Shown: piece after piece, positions 25,710-35,164 of the stretch
Numbering within the stretch: the stretch's first letter is position 1
Layout of the letters: every line of letters starts with the position of its first letter
Origin: Cyclobacteriaceae bacterium
Lineage (GTDB): Bacteria > Bacteroidota > Bacteroidia > Cytophagales > Cyclobacteriaceae
Assembly (NCBI GenBank): GCA_016787565.1
Contig: JAEUUG010000003.1
Location: forward strand, 186,001-250,000
Direction: 5' to 3'
DNA: 64,000 nt
Notes under the pieces: model-generated
The model's database searches: none
What the model was told of the DNA's origin: nothing
Seen by the model: the letters and a program-made list of their open reading frames with translations, nothing else
Made by a program: the position numbers and the translations under genes

Positions 25710-27941
25710 ATGGATATCATTTTTTTTATTAAAATTCTTTGGAGAAGGAAGTGGTATTTAATCCTAATACCTATCATCACCGGAGTAGCGAGTTATTTCT
25801 TCACGTCAGGGGTAAAGCCTGTGTACAAATCGGTTGCACGACTTGCGACCGGATTTACCACAAATGAAGATCAGATCAAGGTTATTGAGGAACGACTTAA
25901 CTTACGAGATTCAGAAGTCAAATTTAATAACCTTATCCAAACAATTAATTCTGAGTCTGTATTAACACTTTTGTCGTATCGACTTGCAATTCATGATCTG
26001 ACTTCGGAAATACCCTTTCGAAAGGGCAATCCTGAGATGAATGAAAAAAGCATCTTAGATAATGTTGGCATTGATTCAGCTTTGAATGTTTTGAATGTAA
26101 AACTTAAATCCAAAGAATTACTTTCAAGTTATGATCCGTTTGAGGCAAAGCTATTGAAACTTATCGGAAGTAAGGGCTATCTGAGTTGGCAGATAAAAGG
26201 GGCTTTGGAGATATCAAGAGTCAGAGGTACCGATTTTATTACCATTCAATGTTTAACGGAGAGTCCATTGTTGTCGGCCTTCATGGCAAACACATTAGGG
26301 GAGGAGTTCATACGATATGATAATTCTCTTAAAGATTTCAGTTCAGACCAGTCAGTTACTTTTTTCGAGAAATTAGCAAATGAAAAGAAGCTGGCTTTAG
26401 AGGAAAAGTCTAAGTTACTAACTCAGATGAAGAGTTCTGGTAGTGGAGTTGATTTTCAGATGGAGAGTGCTGCTACCATAACGCAGATTGGTGAATATGA
26501 GCTACGAAAGGAGCAACTTTTGCGGGATATTCAGCGGCTCAACATTTTGTTAGCAAATGTTAATAAAAAACTGAATCAATCTTCGCAAAATAATCCATTG
26601 GGAAACCAAGCTGAGATTAATTCAAATATTATCAGAATCAAAGATAAAATTGCTGAGTTGAATGATCAATACACTAAATCGGGTTCAACCAATAAAGAGT
26701 TATACGCTGTAATCACAGAACTACGGTATCAACTTCAGGTGGAAATGAATAAGTTGGAGCAATCGTCAGGCTCTTCTCCTCAAGTTACATCTCGGCAGGA
26801 ACTGGTTAATCAAAAGGAGGCCTATGAATTAGAATTACAAATCGCCAATGTCAACCTGGAAAGTGTTAACTCAATGATTTATGGACTACGGGGAGGTATT
26901 GCAGGGAAGGCTTCTAAGGAAACTGCTATTTTGGAATTGGAAAAAGATGTAGAAAAAGCAACACTGGAGTATCACAAAGCGCTTGATCGGTTTGATACTG
27001 AACGGAGCAAATCAATGGCAGCATCTTCTTCCATTCGAATTATTGTTAAAGCTCAACCCAATGGGAATCCTGAGTTCTCGAAGCGACTGGTGATGATAGT
27101 ATTTTCCATTGTTGTCTCCTTAGTCCTATGTGTTTTTGTTATAATTTTTGTTGAGTACCTGGATGTCCGAGTTAAAAACCCACAACAGTTTAAGAAATTT
27201 ATCAAAATCCCATTAATCGGAACGATCAATCTAATTAATTCTAAGGATTTGAATCTGGCGGCCTTGTTCTCTAATCCTAGTAAGGATCACGACTTAGAAG
27301 TATTTAAACATTTTCTTCGAAAACTAAGGTTTGAGGTGGAAACGAGTAAGGGTCAGGTAATTCTTATCACGAGTCCTAAAGAAGGTGAGGGTAAGAGTTT
27401 CATTATTTTGTGCCTGTCGTATCTTCTCAGTATGATCCAGAAGCGTATTTTGATAATCGATACAAATTTCAAGCATAATTCATTGACTAAGATTTTATTG
27501 AAGAAAAACTCGGGTGTCGCTAAACTTGAGCAAGGACTGTTTATGCGCACACAGATTGGACAGGGTGGAGCTCATAGCGTTGGTGAAGAAGATTTCGTAA
27601 GCAGTATTATTTACCCAACAGGACATCATGGGATAAGTATTATTGGAAATAATGGAGGGAATGAATCACCATCTGAAATTTTTGCGGGACGGGATTTTGG
27701 TGTGATGTTGGATACATTAAAATCTACTTATGATTATATTATTTTGGAGGGCCCTGCACTAAATAATTATTCTGATACAAAAGAATTGGTAGGGTTCACA
27801 GATAAGGTTATTGCAATATTTTCTGCTGACTCAAGTATAAAGGAATTAGATCGGGAGTCCATTGATTATCTATCTTCTCTAAAGGGTAAATTCTTGGGTG
27901 CGACTTTAAATAAGGTGATCACAAAGGAGCTCACGCTATAA
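25710..27941 (+). CDS. Wzc/GumC-like polysaccharide co-polymerase with BY-kinase-like domain
   Basis: A 743-residue inner-membrane protein. A Wzz-type N-terminal helix (about 14-32), a long periplasmic coiled-coil region (about 200-430) and a second helix (about 455-478) are followed by a cytoplasmic nucleotide-binding domain. Walker A is PKEGEGKS (about 556-563) and Walker A' is ILIIDTNF. The Walker B position reads YDYIILEGPAL, with Glu-Gly where Asp-Thr is usual. No Tyr-rich tail is present; the protein ends LNKVITKELTL. It should control chain length and export of the polysaccharide made by the following genes; kinase activity is doubtful. The first gene of the exopolysaccharide locus. 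Confidence 0.88.
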   Translation: MDIIFFIKILWRRKWYLILIPIITGVASYFFTSGVKPVYKSVARLATGFTTNEDQIKVIEERLNLRDSEVKFNNLIQTINSESVLTLLSYRLAIHDLTSEIPFRKGNPEMNEKSILDNVGIDSALNVLNVKLKSKELLSSYDPFEAKLLKLIGSKGYLSWQIKGALEISRVRGTDFITIQCLTESPLLSAFMANTLGEEFIRYDNSLKDFSSDQSVTFFEKLANEKKLALEEKSKLLTQMKSSGSGVDFQMESAATITQIGEYELRKEQLLRDIQRLNILLANVNKKLNQSSQNNPLGNQAEINSNIIRIKDKIAELNDQYTKSGSTNKELYAVITELRYQLQVEMNKLEQSSGSSPQVTSRQELVNQKEAYELELQIANVNLESVNSMIYGLRGGIAGKASKETAILELEKDVEKATLEYHKALDRFDTERSKSMAASSSIRIIVKAQPNGNPEFSKRLVMIVFSIVVSLVLCVFVIIFVEYLDVRVKNPQQFKKFIKIPLIGTINLINSKDLNLAALFSNPSKDHDLEVFKHFLRKLRFEVETSKGQVILITSPKEGEGKSFIILCLSYLLSMIQKRILIIDTNFKHNSLTKILLKKNSGVAKLEQGLFMRTQIGQGGAHSVGEEDFVSSIIYPTGHHGISIIGNNGGNESPSEIFAGRDFGVMLDTLKSTYDYIILEGPALNNYSDTKELVGFTDKVIAIFSADSSIKELDRESIDYLSSLKGKFLGATLNKVITKELTL

Positions 27942-27943
27942 AC

Positions 27944-28075
27944 ATGGACATGAAGGAAGATTATGATCCCTTGCGGGAGCGATTCAATGAAAAGATTATA
28001 CTTAGGAACATTTTAATCGCTGTTGTAATTTTAATTTATGTTTTTCTTTTCTTCAAAACTTTGTTTGATGTTTAG
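27944..28075 (+). CDS. 43-aa single-pass membrane peptide
   Basis: An ATG 2 bp after the co-polymerase stop opens a 43-codon frame: a charged N terminus (MDMKEDYDPLRERF), a junction NEKIILRN, then a hydrophobic helix of about 20 residues (about 21-40) and a short FDV tail. The next gene starts 22 bp later, so the frame fills the gap exactly. A positive juxtamembrane patch before the helix suggests a cytoplasmic N terminus. Function is unknown; its position suggests a small partner of the Wzc-like or polymerase protein. The evidence is position and composition only. Confidence 0.6.
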   Translation: MDMKEDYDPLRERFNEKIILRNILIAVVILIYVFLFFKTLFDV

Positions 28076-28097
28076 TTGATTAAGAAAATTTGAACAA

Positions 28098-29525
28098 ATG
28101 CAAAGAAGAGATTATCTGATTTTTGGGCTGTTGGTGATTATTTCTTTGATAGTTTCTTATTTCACCGCCACTGTAGGTTACTTTTTTGGTATTGTGCTTA
28201 TTTTTATTCTGGCTGCACTAGCTGTATTCGTTGTGATAATCAATAATTTCAGAATAGGGTTTTACATTCTTCTTACGTATTCTTTCTTTCTCTTTTACAT
28301 AGGTAGAATCTTAGGAGTTGTTCTGCCGTATGGCATTCTGGTTGATGTATTTTATTTACTTATCTTTTTATCAATCCTTGTTCATAAGTATCGTAATCCT
28401 GACGAGTTGGAGGGCAATGTGTTCAAAAACCCAATAGGTTTTGGGATTCTTCTATTTATCTGTTTTGGTTTTTTGGAATTGCTTAATCCTAACAGCGCTT
28501 CAATTTCGGGGAAATTAACTGGGTTTAGGGAGTCACTTTCAATTTTGATATCCTTTTACGTTGTGATGAACGTATTCACCTCCAAAAATGATGTTCGCTT
28601 TTTTACTAAGTTCTGGCTCGCTATTGCCCTGCTGGCCGCACTCTATGGAATGCATCAGGAGCATGTTGGATTTACAAGTTTTGAAATACGATCGGCTAGT
28701 GCCAACGGTGGACTAAAGCCAATATGGGGTAGGATAAGAAAGTGGTCGTTTCTCTCGGATGTAAGCGCCTTTGGGCTTTTTATGTCGTACAGTGCTACAA
28801 TTTGCTTTATTCTTTCACTGGGTCCATTTAAAATTAGAGACAGAATTATTTTGGTAGTTAGCGGGATTTTAATGTACGTTTCCATGACCTATTCAGGTAC
28901 AAGGACAGCATTTGCAACACTTTTTTTAGGACTAGCCTTTTATGTTTTCTTATCATTAAACAACAGGAAAACCCTCATTTTCGCATCGCTTTTTGCGTTT
29001 GTTTTTGTTGCCTTGGTTTATGGTCCTTTTTACGGTCCAACATTTAGCAGGATGCGTTCTCTTTTTAATTACGAGGAAGATGCTTCGATGGGCGTGCGTG
29101 ATGGTAAGCGAGTGAGGCTTCAACCATATGCACGGGAAAACCCATTCGGAGGGGGATTGAATACTGCTGGGAATGTAGGCCTCCGCTATGAGCCAAACCA
29201 TCCAATGGCTGGTCAGTTTGATCCGGATAGTGGATATCTTCGGATGGCGCTGGAAAGAGGGTGGATTGGATTGATTATTAACTTCACCTTGTATACTTTG
29301 GTACTAATCTATGGTATCCATAATTATCACCGATCAAATGATAAGGAAGTGAAGATATACTACGCTGCCTATATGGCGGCCTATTTTGCTTTAACCATAG
29401 CGCATTTCACACAAGACGCCATGGATCAAAAACCAGTGGTAGTAGTAATCATGTCTTCGTATGCCATCTTTGTGCGATTGATTGAAATCGAGAAAATTAA
29501 ACAGAAAAAAATACCTTCAATATGA
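28098..29525 (+). CDS. O-antigen ligase/Wzy-like polymerase family membrane protein
   Basis: A 475-residue multi-pass inner-membrane protein with about 10-12 hydrophobic helices. A large extracytoplasmic loop (about 310-390) carries MGVRDGKRVRLQPYARENPF, GGGLNTAGN and an HPMAGQFDPDSGYLRMALERG stretch. Arg and His residues in such a loop, followed by a GWIGLxxNFxLY helix, fit the O-antigen ligase (Wzy_C/WaaL-like) superfamily. In this setting it is the likely exopolysaccharide polymerase. Its stop overlaps the next start by 4 bp (ATGA). Polymerase or ligase cannot be told apart from sequence alone. Confidence 0.82.
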   Translation: MQRRDYLIFGLLVIISLIVSYFTATVGYFFGIVLIFILAALAVFVVIINNFRIGFYILLTYSFFLFYIGRILGVVLPYGILVDVFYLLIFLSILVHKYRNPDELEGNVFKNPIGFGILLFICFGFLELLNPNSASISGKLTGFRESLSILISFYVVMNVFTSKNDVRFFTKFWLAIALLAALYGMHQEHVGFTSFEIRSASANGGLKPIWGRIRKWSFLSDVSAFGLFMSYSATICFILSLGPFKIRDRIILVVSGILMYVSMTYSGTRTAFATLFLGLAFYVFLSLNNRKTLIFASLFAFVFVALVYGPFYGPTFSRMRSLFNYEEDASMGVRDGKRVRLQPYARENPFGGGLNTAGNVGLRYEPNHPMAGQFDPDSGYLRMALERGWIGLIINFTLYTLVLIYGIHNYHRSNDKEVKIYYAAYMAAYFALTIAHFTQDAMDQKPVVVVIMSSYAIFVRLIEIEKIKQKKIPSI

Positions 29526-30229
29526 GAAAATTAATGTTAATTTTTATGATGTTCCCTATGTTAATAGAAGCGGAATGTCAGGTGGTAAATTATAGTGTAG
29601 TTATACCACCTAAAAGTGCAGCCGGTTTAAGCATTGAAGAAAGGCTTGTTCAGTTGGCGTGGAATAACAATCCGGAAAATAGCATAGCCGAGAAGAAAGT
29701 TGAGCTTAGTCGCCTAGATCTCAAAGCAGCAAATTTCAGATTTTTAGATATTGTAAGGATTTCAAGCAACATAAATGAATTTGTTCTTAATCCTTCTCAG
29801 GATGTAAATAACCGGGCCGATTTTTATCCTTTATATAATATTGGTCTTTCGTTACCGCTAAGCATGTTCTCTGATAACCCAATTAATGTAAAGAAGAGCA
29901 AAGTATCGCTTTCTATAGCACAGGATCAAGTGAAGGCTCAAATGTTGCGGGTTCGGTCTGAAACGTTACGACTTTATACACTTTATGTATTGGCAGAGGA
30001 AAAACTTAGGGTGCAGCAAGATGCTGAACAGAATTCTTATGCTAACGTAAGGCTTGTAGAAGAAAATTTTAAGAAGGGTGTAGAAAGTTTGCTGTCGTAT
30101 AACAGCACGTTAGAGCGATATACAAATCACAAATTAAGAAGAATGGATGCAGAAGTAGAAGTTAGGTTAGCAAAGATTAGAATAGAAGAAGTGATTGGTG
30201 TGCCACTGGAAACTGTGATTTCAAGATAG
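29522..30229 (+). CDS. short TolC-like protein
   Basis: A 235-residue exported protein with a signal peptide (residues 1-20, about EAECQ). The rest is mostly alpha-helical with heptad-like patterning and one strand pair (residues 85-120, NIGLSLPLSMFSDNP), matching one half of an outer-membrane efflux (TolC/OEP) protein: helix, two beta strands, helix. TolC proteins normally carry two such halves in about 420-480 residues, so this one is half length with intact ends. It is translationally coupled (4-bp overlap) to the polymerase-like gene, so a role in polysaccharide export or stabilisation is inferred. Confidence 0.7.
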   Translation: MRKLMLIFMMFPMLIEAECQVVNYSVVIPPKSAAGLSIEERLVQLAWNNNPENSIAEKKVELSRLDLKAANFRFLDIVRISSNINEFVLNPSQDVNNRADFYPLYNIGLSLPLSMFSDNPINVKKSKVSLSIAQDQVKAQMLRVRSETLRLYTLYVLAEEKLRVQQDAEQNSYANVRLVEENFKKGVESLLSYNSTLERYTNHKLRRMDAEVEVRLAKIRIEEVIGVPLETVISR

Positions 30230-30273
30230 TAGGGGTTAGGAATTACTCTGAATGTTCATCTAAGGCATCGTTT

Positions 30274-31521
30274 ATGACCACAAAACTTACTACCCGGGTT
30301 TATTTTTTTTATTTTTTAAGCTTCGTAGGAATTGCCTTTGTAGCGTTGGAGTGGTTGGTAATAGTGCGTTCAGATAAGGTACCAGGTATTGACTTTTTAA
30401 TCTACTTTGATTCTGCGAAAAATTTCCTGGCTTCTCCCCACAGTCTTTACCAACTGGAGAATTCCGGGTTTGCTCAATACCTCTATCCTCCTCCTAGCAT
30501 TTTAGTTTTCATTCCCCTTACAGTACTACCTGCAAAAGTAGCGTTTTTCTTATTTGTAATCTTGATGTATTTGTGTTTGCTCTTATCATTATATCTGTGG
30601 AGAAAAGTATTGGTGCGTAACGACATATTTCTGTCAACATCAGGATTTATTGGGATAACAGCAATATTGACAGCTTCATGCGCGATGTATCACAATGCTA
30701 CACTGGGCCAAATTAATTGCCTGGTTCTTTTACTATCCATGTTGTTTATTTTTTTTCTCAGCGATAAACCTATACTGGCTGGATGTTTTCTTGCCTTGGC
30801 TATCTGGATAAAGGTTTATCCTTTGGTGCTACTACTTCCCGCACTATTTTCTAAGGAAGGAAGAAAAAGTATAGTATCCTGTTTTATGTTAGGTATTTTA
30901 ATTCCGCTTATACTTTGGCCTTGGATCCCGTTGGAACAGTACGGTACATTCGTTAATAAACTTAACGTGATGTCAGATTTCTCCTCAGGGCATATTATTA
31001 ATCAATCTGTTATTGGATTTCTGTTACGACTTTCACTTTCGTATGGAGAGATGATAAGCTGGCCTAATATTTTTTCAATACCATTATTTTGTAAGATAAT
31101 TAACCTTTTGCTTTTTGGTGTTTTAGTTGGCATGGCAATTTACCGAGTTGCCAAAGTTGCAAAAAAGAGTGGTAAAACTTATGTTGCTCAATTCGGCTTG
31201 ACATTGGCTTCTATTGCAATTTTTGCACCGTTAGGATGGGGGCATGTTTATATTTTTACTTTACCGTTATTAATGCTAGGGTTTTTCCTGTTCTTGGAAA
31301 AGAATAATGACTTACTTTTGTTTTCTTCAGTAGGATTGGTCGCACTTCTACTTGTGATTCCAATTTACAATACACCTGGCTTTATGCGATCATCTCCCCT
31401 TATTTTGGCGCATCTATACTACGCCAGATTAACGATTGTGAACCTTGGTGTTTTTGTAATGGTCTTGCTTTTACTTAAACCTCAAGGGTTAGCGGATTTA
31501 ACACCCAAGAAGGAACTTTGA
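30274..31521 (+). CDS. GT87-like integral membrane glycosyltransferase
   Basis: A 415-residue protein with about 10 membrane helices. The first periplasmic loop has GIDFLIYFDSAKNFLASPHSLYQ and YLYPPPSILVFIPLTVLP, the pattern of the DUF2029/GT87 family (polyprenyl-phosphate-sugar-dependent GT-C enzymes such as mannosyltransferases). The acidic residue of GxDFxxY is the expected catalytic site. It would add a sugar from a lipid carrier on the periplasmic side. It sits 44 bp after the TolC-like gene, and its 3' end overlaps the convergent acyltransferase gene by 24 bp. Confidence 0.85.
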   Translation: MTTKLTTRVYFFYFLSFVGIAFVALEWLVIVRSDKVPGIDFLIYFDSAKNFLASPHSLYQLENSGFAQYLYPPPSILVFIPLTVLPAKVAFFLFVILMYLCLLLSLYLWRKVLVRNDIFLSTSGFIGITAILTASCAMYHNATLGQINCLVLLLSMLFIFFLSDKPILAGCFLALAIWIKVYPLVLLLPALFSKEGRKSIVSCFMLGILIPLILWPWIPLEQYGTFVNKLNVMSDFSSGHIINQSVIGFLLRLSLSYGEMISWPNIFSIPLFCKIINLLLFGVLVGMAIYRVAKVAKKSGKTYVAQFGLTLASIAIFAPLGWGHVYIFTLPLLMLGFFLFLEKNNDLLLFSSVGLVALLLVIPIYNTPGFMRSSPLILAHLYYARLTIVNLGVFVMVLLLLKPQGLADLTPKKEL

Positions 31522-32505
31522 ATATTTACCTAGTATCTTTTTGGATATCAGTAGAAACAAAACATTTAGTATGAGAATGATAGTAGGGCTGAGTATCATA
31601 AGCGCTAATGCGGAGAGGTGTAAGTCTTTGTCCTTGAATAAGTATTGAATAAGCATGAGAAAGTAGAAATGAAAGAAGAATATTCCAAAACTAAGGTCAG
31701 CAAGTATATTGGTTATTTTTTTTGGCACATAGTTATCAAATTTTCGCAGAAAGAAGATAAGTGGCCAACACAATAGCATTTTTTGAATATACATCCACGA
31801 TCCGTAGTGCGATGGTTTAAAAAAAGTAATACCTAGGAACAAAAAGTACAAACCCGTTAACAAAACAGCAGCCCATGTGGGCTGGTTTAATATTCGTTCA
31901 TTATAGTGGCTGAAAAACATTCCAAAAAGGTATACTGAAAGAAAATGGATAAAACTGATATGTATATAGATAGCTGCCTGACGTTCAACAAGAATAGAAA
32001 CAACTACGAGTAGTGGGAGAATCAGGTACGCTTTGGGATTGCGGTCAAGTTTTAGCAGTAACGGTGCAATTGCGTAAAAAATGGTAATCATAGGAATAAA
32101 CCATAGCGGAAGCAGGTGGCCTCCGGTAATGTAGTAGAATAATACTTTACTAACTGTTGACCACGTGCCAAAGTCGGGTATATTTTCAACTACTGCTTTA
32201 AAAGGAAATGACGTAGGACGTAATGCTAAAACGATTGCAGGAATGGAAATAATCAGGTATGGGAATATAACATTTTGAAATTTCTTCTTACAGTAATCAC
32301 GAAATTCAAATTTTGAAGATAGGTACTGAAAGAGATAACCAGCAATAAAAACAAAAAGAACTGTTCCATTATGGAATATCGAAAATATGATAGTCTGCAG
32401 TCGATTGCTATCCGGACTAATGACAATGGTATGACCAATCACCACGAATAAAATGGCGACACCCCTGAAACTATGAATGTAACTAAGGAACTTTTTTTCT
32501 GCCAT
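31498..32505 (-). CDS. acyltransferase 3 family membrane protein
   Basis: A 335-residue multi-pass acyltransferase. It starts KKFLSYIHSFRGVAILFVVIGHTI, the family opening with the catalytic His of helix 1, and has about ten helices with HFLSVYLFGMFF and a GIFFFHFYFLML-type segment near the end. These enzymes move acyl groups, commonly acetyl, onto sugars of exported glycans. Being inside the exopolysaccharide locus, it probably decorates that polymer. It runs against the flow of its neighbours: convergent with the GT87 gene (24-bp overlap) and divergent from the flippase, with the flippase promoter between them. Confidence 0.87.
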   Translation of the reverse strand: MAEKKFLSYIHSFRGVAILFVVIGHTIVISPDSNRLQTIIFSIFHNGTVLFVFIAGYLFQYLSSKFEFRDYCKKKFQNVIFPYLIISIPAIVLALRPTSFPFKAVVENIPDFGTWSTVSKVLFYYITGGHLLPLWFIPMITIFYAIAPLLLKLDRNPKAYLILPLLVVVSILVERQAAIYIHISFIHFLSVYLFGMFFSHYNERILNQPTWAAVLLTGLYFLFLGITFFKPSHYGSWMYIQKMLLCWPLIFFLRKFDNYVPKKITNILADLSFGIFFFHFYFLMLIQYLFKDKDLHLSALALMILSPTIILILNVLFLLISKKILGKYSKFLLGC

Positions 32506-32522
32506 ATCTCAGAAGTAAGCGA

Positions 32523-32552
32523 TTTGATGACCCTGTAAATGTACTATATTTG
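32523..32552 (+). promoter_or_regulatory. Bacteroidota-type promoter of the flippase operon
   Basis: TTTG (32523-32526), an 18-bp spacer, then TATATTTG (32545-32552): both boxes perfect, in the 89-bp divergent gap. It implies a start near 32559 and a leader of about 36 nt to the ATG at 32595. The TTG at 32550 lies within the -7 box and so cannot be the translation start. Confidence 0.8.
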
Positions 32553-32594
32553 AATCTCTGCAAAACAGAGATTAAACTACACCAATTTGCTCAC

Positions 32595-33959
32595 ATGTTC
32601 AAATTCCTTAAAGGCCTTAGGAATAAAATTAATAGTTCGTATTGGTTAAGAGCAGGTTCTTATTCCCTCCTGAATAAAATTCTTACAACGCTTTTTGCAT
32701 TTGTTAATTTCTACATTCTTGTCCGACTCCTCCCCAAAAGTGATTTTGGTGCTTATGTTTTATTTTTCTCTGTAGCCAACTTCTTGGAGCTGATTAAACA
32801 CGGCTTTATTCGAAATCCACTCATTCATTTTTTGGCCAATACTCAAAACGATTCACGACAAGTACAAACAGCTTCGGTTTATCTCAATACGATTATTGGT
32901 CTTTTGGAAGTTGGATTGTTGCTTCTTTGCTCACTCTACTTAGGTAATTTTTGGTCTGTTCCAATTATTAATCAGCTGTTCCTTATCTATATATTATCTA
33001 CCCTTGCTTTGGTACCGGTAAATCATTTGGACGTTGTACAGCAGGCGCGAATGGAATTTAAAGGGACATTCATGAGTAATGTGACAAGACATGGATCATT
33101 CTTCTTATACATACTTGTTTACTTTATTTCTGATCGGAAAATCCATCTTACTTCTTTAATTTACGCGAATTTCTTTTCTATCGTATTATCAGGATTTGTT
33201 TCCTATTTCTTTGCCCGAAAATTTCTGCTACTGTCAAGGGTTGTTGATCGGGAATGGATCGTGAAATTGTTTCATTACGGAAAATTCACGTTCGGCACTA
33301 ATATCAGTTCCACCATCATGAAGAATATTGATAGTTGGATGCTGGGTAAATTGATCTCTCCGGTAGCCGTTGCCATTTTTAATCCAGCGATTCGTATTTC
33401 GAATCTGGTGGAGGTGCCAACGGATACCCTGACAACAATCCTTTTCCCCAAATTGTCAAAGAAGGCTGCTGAAGAAGGTACAGGTGCTGCACGGTATCTC
33501 TATGAGAAATCTGTCGGTACAATCACGGCCATTATGTTTCCCATGATAATTCTTGTAATACTACTGGCTGATCCTATCGTTCGAATTATTGTAGGTGATG
33601 GCTTTTCAGAGACTGTACCCATTTTGAGGGTAACGATGTTGTATGGCTTGATTATCCCCTTTAACAGGTTTCTGGGTATAGTGCTGGATGCAACGGGTAA
33701 TGCCAGGACAAATTTTCGGTTTGTTCTACGGAACGCCCTGATTAATATTGTTTCAAATTATATATTCATACATCAGTTTGGAATTATTGGGGCTGCTTAT
33801 GGAACCCTCACTACGTACACGATTGCACTAATCTATAATCAGGTTTATCTGCATAAAAAATTTGGAGTGAAAATTTCGGGTGTCTTTGAGCAGGTTTTCA
33901 TGTTCTATAAGGATATCTTTGCAATAGGAAAACAGATCATTCAGAAGAGAATAAAATGA
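32595..33959 (+). CDS. Wzx-type oligosaccharide flippase
   Basis: A 454-residue MATE-like polysaccharide transporter with about 12-14 membrane helices. N-terminal SYWLRAGSYSLLNKILTTLFAFVNFYILVRL-type pattern, the loop RLLPKSDFGAYVLFFSVANF, and mid-protein SPVAVAIFNPAIRISNLVEVP are typical of Polysacc_synt/Wzx proteins. They flip undecaprenyl-linked repeat units to the periplasm. The ATG at 32595 is chosen because an upstream TTG falls in the promoter. The stop overlaps the next glycosyltransferase by 4 bp (ATGA). With the polymerase-like and Wzc-like proteins it completes a Wzx/Wzy-type export set. Confidence 0.9.
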   Translation: MFKFLKGLRNKINSSYWLRAGSYSLLNKILTTLFAFVNFYILVRLLPKSDFGAYVLFFSVANFLELIKHGFIRNPLIHFLANTQNDSRQVQTASVYLNTIIGLLEVGLLLLCSLYLGNFWSVPIINQLFLIYILSTLALVPVNHLDVVQQARMEFKGTFMSNVTRHGSFFLYILVYFISDRKIHLTSLIYANFFSIVLSGFVSYFFARKFLLLSRVVDREWIVKLFHYGKFTFGTNISSTIMKNIDSWMLGKLISPVAVAIFNPAIRISNLVEVPTDTLTTILFPKLSKKAAEEGTGAARYLYEKSVGTITAIMFPMIILVILLADPIVRIIVGDGFSETVPILRVTMLYGLIIPFNRFLGIVLDATGNARTNFRFVLRNALINIVSNYIFIHQFGIIGAAYGTLTTYTIALIYNQVYLHKKFGVKISGVFEQVFMFYKDIFAIGKQIIQKRIK

Positions 33960-35164
33960 CGGACAGCCACCTGAAGGATAACATTGACATAATCATGTTG
34001 GCTTTACCACGGTGGGATGGACCGTACTCCTCAACGGCATTTTCATTAGCAAAGGAATTTTCGAAGCGAAACAGGGTTTTCTATATTGATAATCCGTTTA
34101 CCCTGAAAGATTTTCTGCTCGGATTTAATTCTAAGCAGATTAGATCCCGCATGAGCGCACTCCTTTTCAGGAGGAAGTTCTGCTGGAAAATTGGCGGCAA
34201 TGACAAACTAATAGCCGTTACACCCGGGCTGACGATCCCAACTAACTTTCTTTCAAAAGGAAGGATTTACGACTGGTTATCAGAGCGGAATGATCGGATT
34301 ATTTCCTCCACCTTGCAGAAGATAATGTCGGATTATGCAATTATGGATTTTGTGTTCATTAATGTATTTAATCCTTTTTATTTGCGTGAATTTCCCTCCT
34401 TTTTTAGACCTAAAATATTTGTTTACTATACAGTAGATAATATTCAACATTCTAAATATATCCATAAGCATGGGACGCGTTTGGAGACAGAAATAATAGA
34501 AAGGGCTGATGTTGTTTTTGCGACTTCACGTGAATTAACGCGACTACGTTCAACAGCTCATAAGAAGGTTAACTATCTTCCCAATGCAGCAGAAGTATCT
34601 CTTTTTAAAGTGGCTTCTGATTTTGTTCCTCAGGAGCTAAAGGAAATCTCCAGACCCATTATCATTTATACAGGCCATCTTGATCAACGATTGGATTATA
34701 ACCTCATTTTGGCGTTATTGAAACAACATCCGGATAAGGTTTTTGTAATGGTGGGCCCTGTTTCCATAGATGAGGAAACTTTAAAGAGTTTAAATCGATT
34801 TGATAATCTATTACTCTTGGGAAAGAAGGATATTACGGAGTTACCCGACTATGTTCATGCTGCACAATGTGCCATTATCCCTTTCCGTTGCAACACACTG
34901 ACGCGCAGTATTTATCCACTGAAATTGAATGAATATTTGGCCACCGGAGTTCCTGTCGTTTCAACAGCATTTTCGGAGGATGTTTTAGACTTTAGCGATG
35001 TAATAGACATAGCTGCCAATCTTGAAGAATTCTCTGCAAAAATTGATGCTTCCATAGCCGATAATTCTACAGAGAAAAGAATAAAAAGAATTCTGGCAAC
35101 TGAAGGAAATACCTGGGAGGCAAGAGTTGCTACTTTTTGGAAGACAGTTATTGAAAAGGACTAG
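33956..35164 (+). CDS. glycosyltransferase, GT4/GT1-like
   Basis: A 402-residue GT-B-fold glycosyltransferase. The N-terminal domain has ALPRWDGPYSSTAFSLAKEF; the linker includes YLPNAAEVSLF. The C-terminal nucleotide-sugar domain has IIYTGHLDQRLDYNLILAL and the donor motif YPLKLNEYLATGVPVVSTAF (E and G/P positions of the family). The enzyme is cytoplasmic and should add a sugar to the lipid-linked repeat unit. It is coupled to the flippase by a 4-bp overlap, and its 3' end overlaps the convergent pyruvyltransferase gene by 4 bp. Confidence 0.86.
   Translation: MTDSHLKDNIDIIMLALPRWDGPYSSTAFSLAKEFSKRNRVFYIDNPFTLKDFLLGFNSKQIRSRMSALLFRRKFCWKIGGNDKLIAVTPGLTIPTNFLSKGRIYDWLSERNDRIISSTLQKIMSDYAIMDFVFINVFNPFYLREFPSFFRPKIFVYYTVDNIQHSKYIHKHGTRLETEIIERADVVFATSRELTRLRSTAHKKVNYLPNAAEVSLFKVASDFVPQELKEISRPIIIYTGHLDQRLDYNLILALLKQHPDKVFVMVGPVSIDEETLKSLNRFDNLLLLGKKDITELPDYVHAAQCAIIPFRCNTLTRSIYPLKLNEYLATGVPVVSTAFSEDVLDFSDVIDIAANLEEFSAKIDASIADNSTEKRIKRILATEGNTWEARVATFWKTVIEKD

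Noticed and set aside
29522..30229. TolC-like gene as a pseudogene fragment
   Set aside because: It has an intact signal peptide, start overlap with the upstream gene and an in-frame stop, with no remnant of a second half in the 44 bp after it.
32550..32594. N-terminal extension of the flippase from a TTG
   Set aside because: The TTG is part of the TATATTTG -7 box, so the transcript starts after it.
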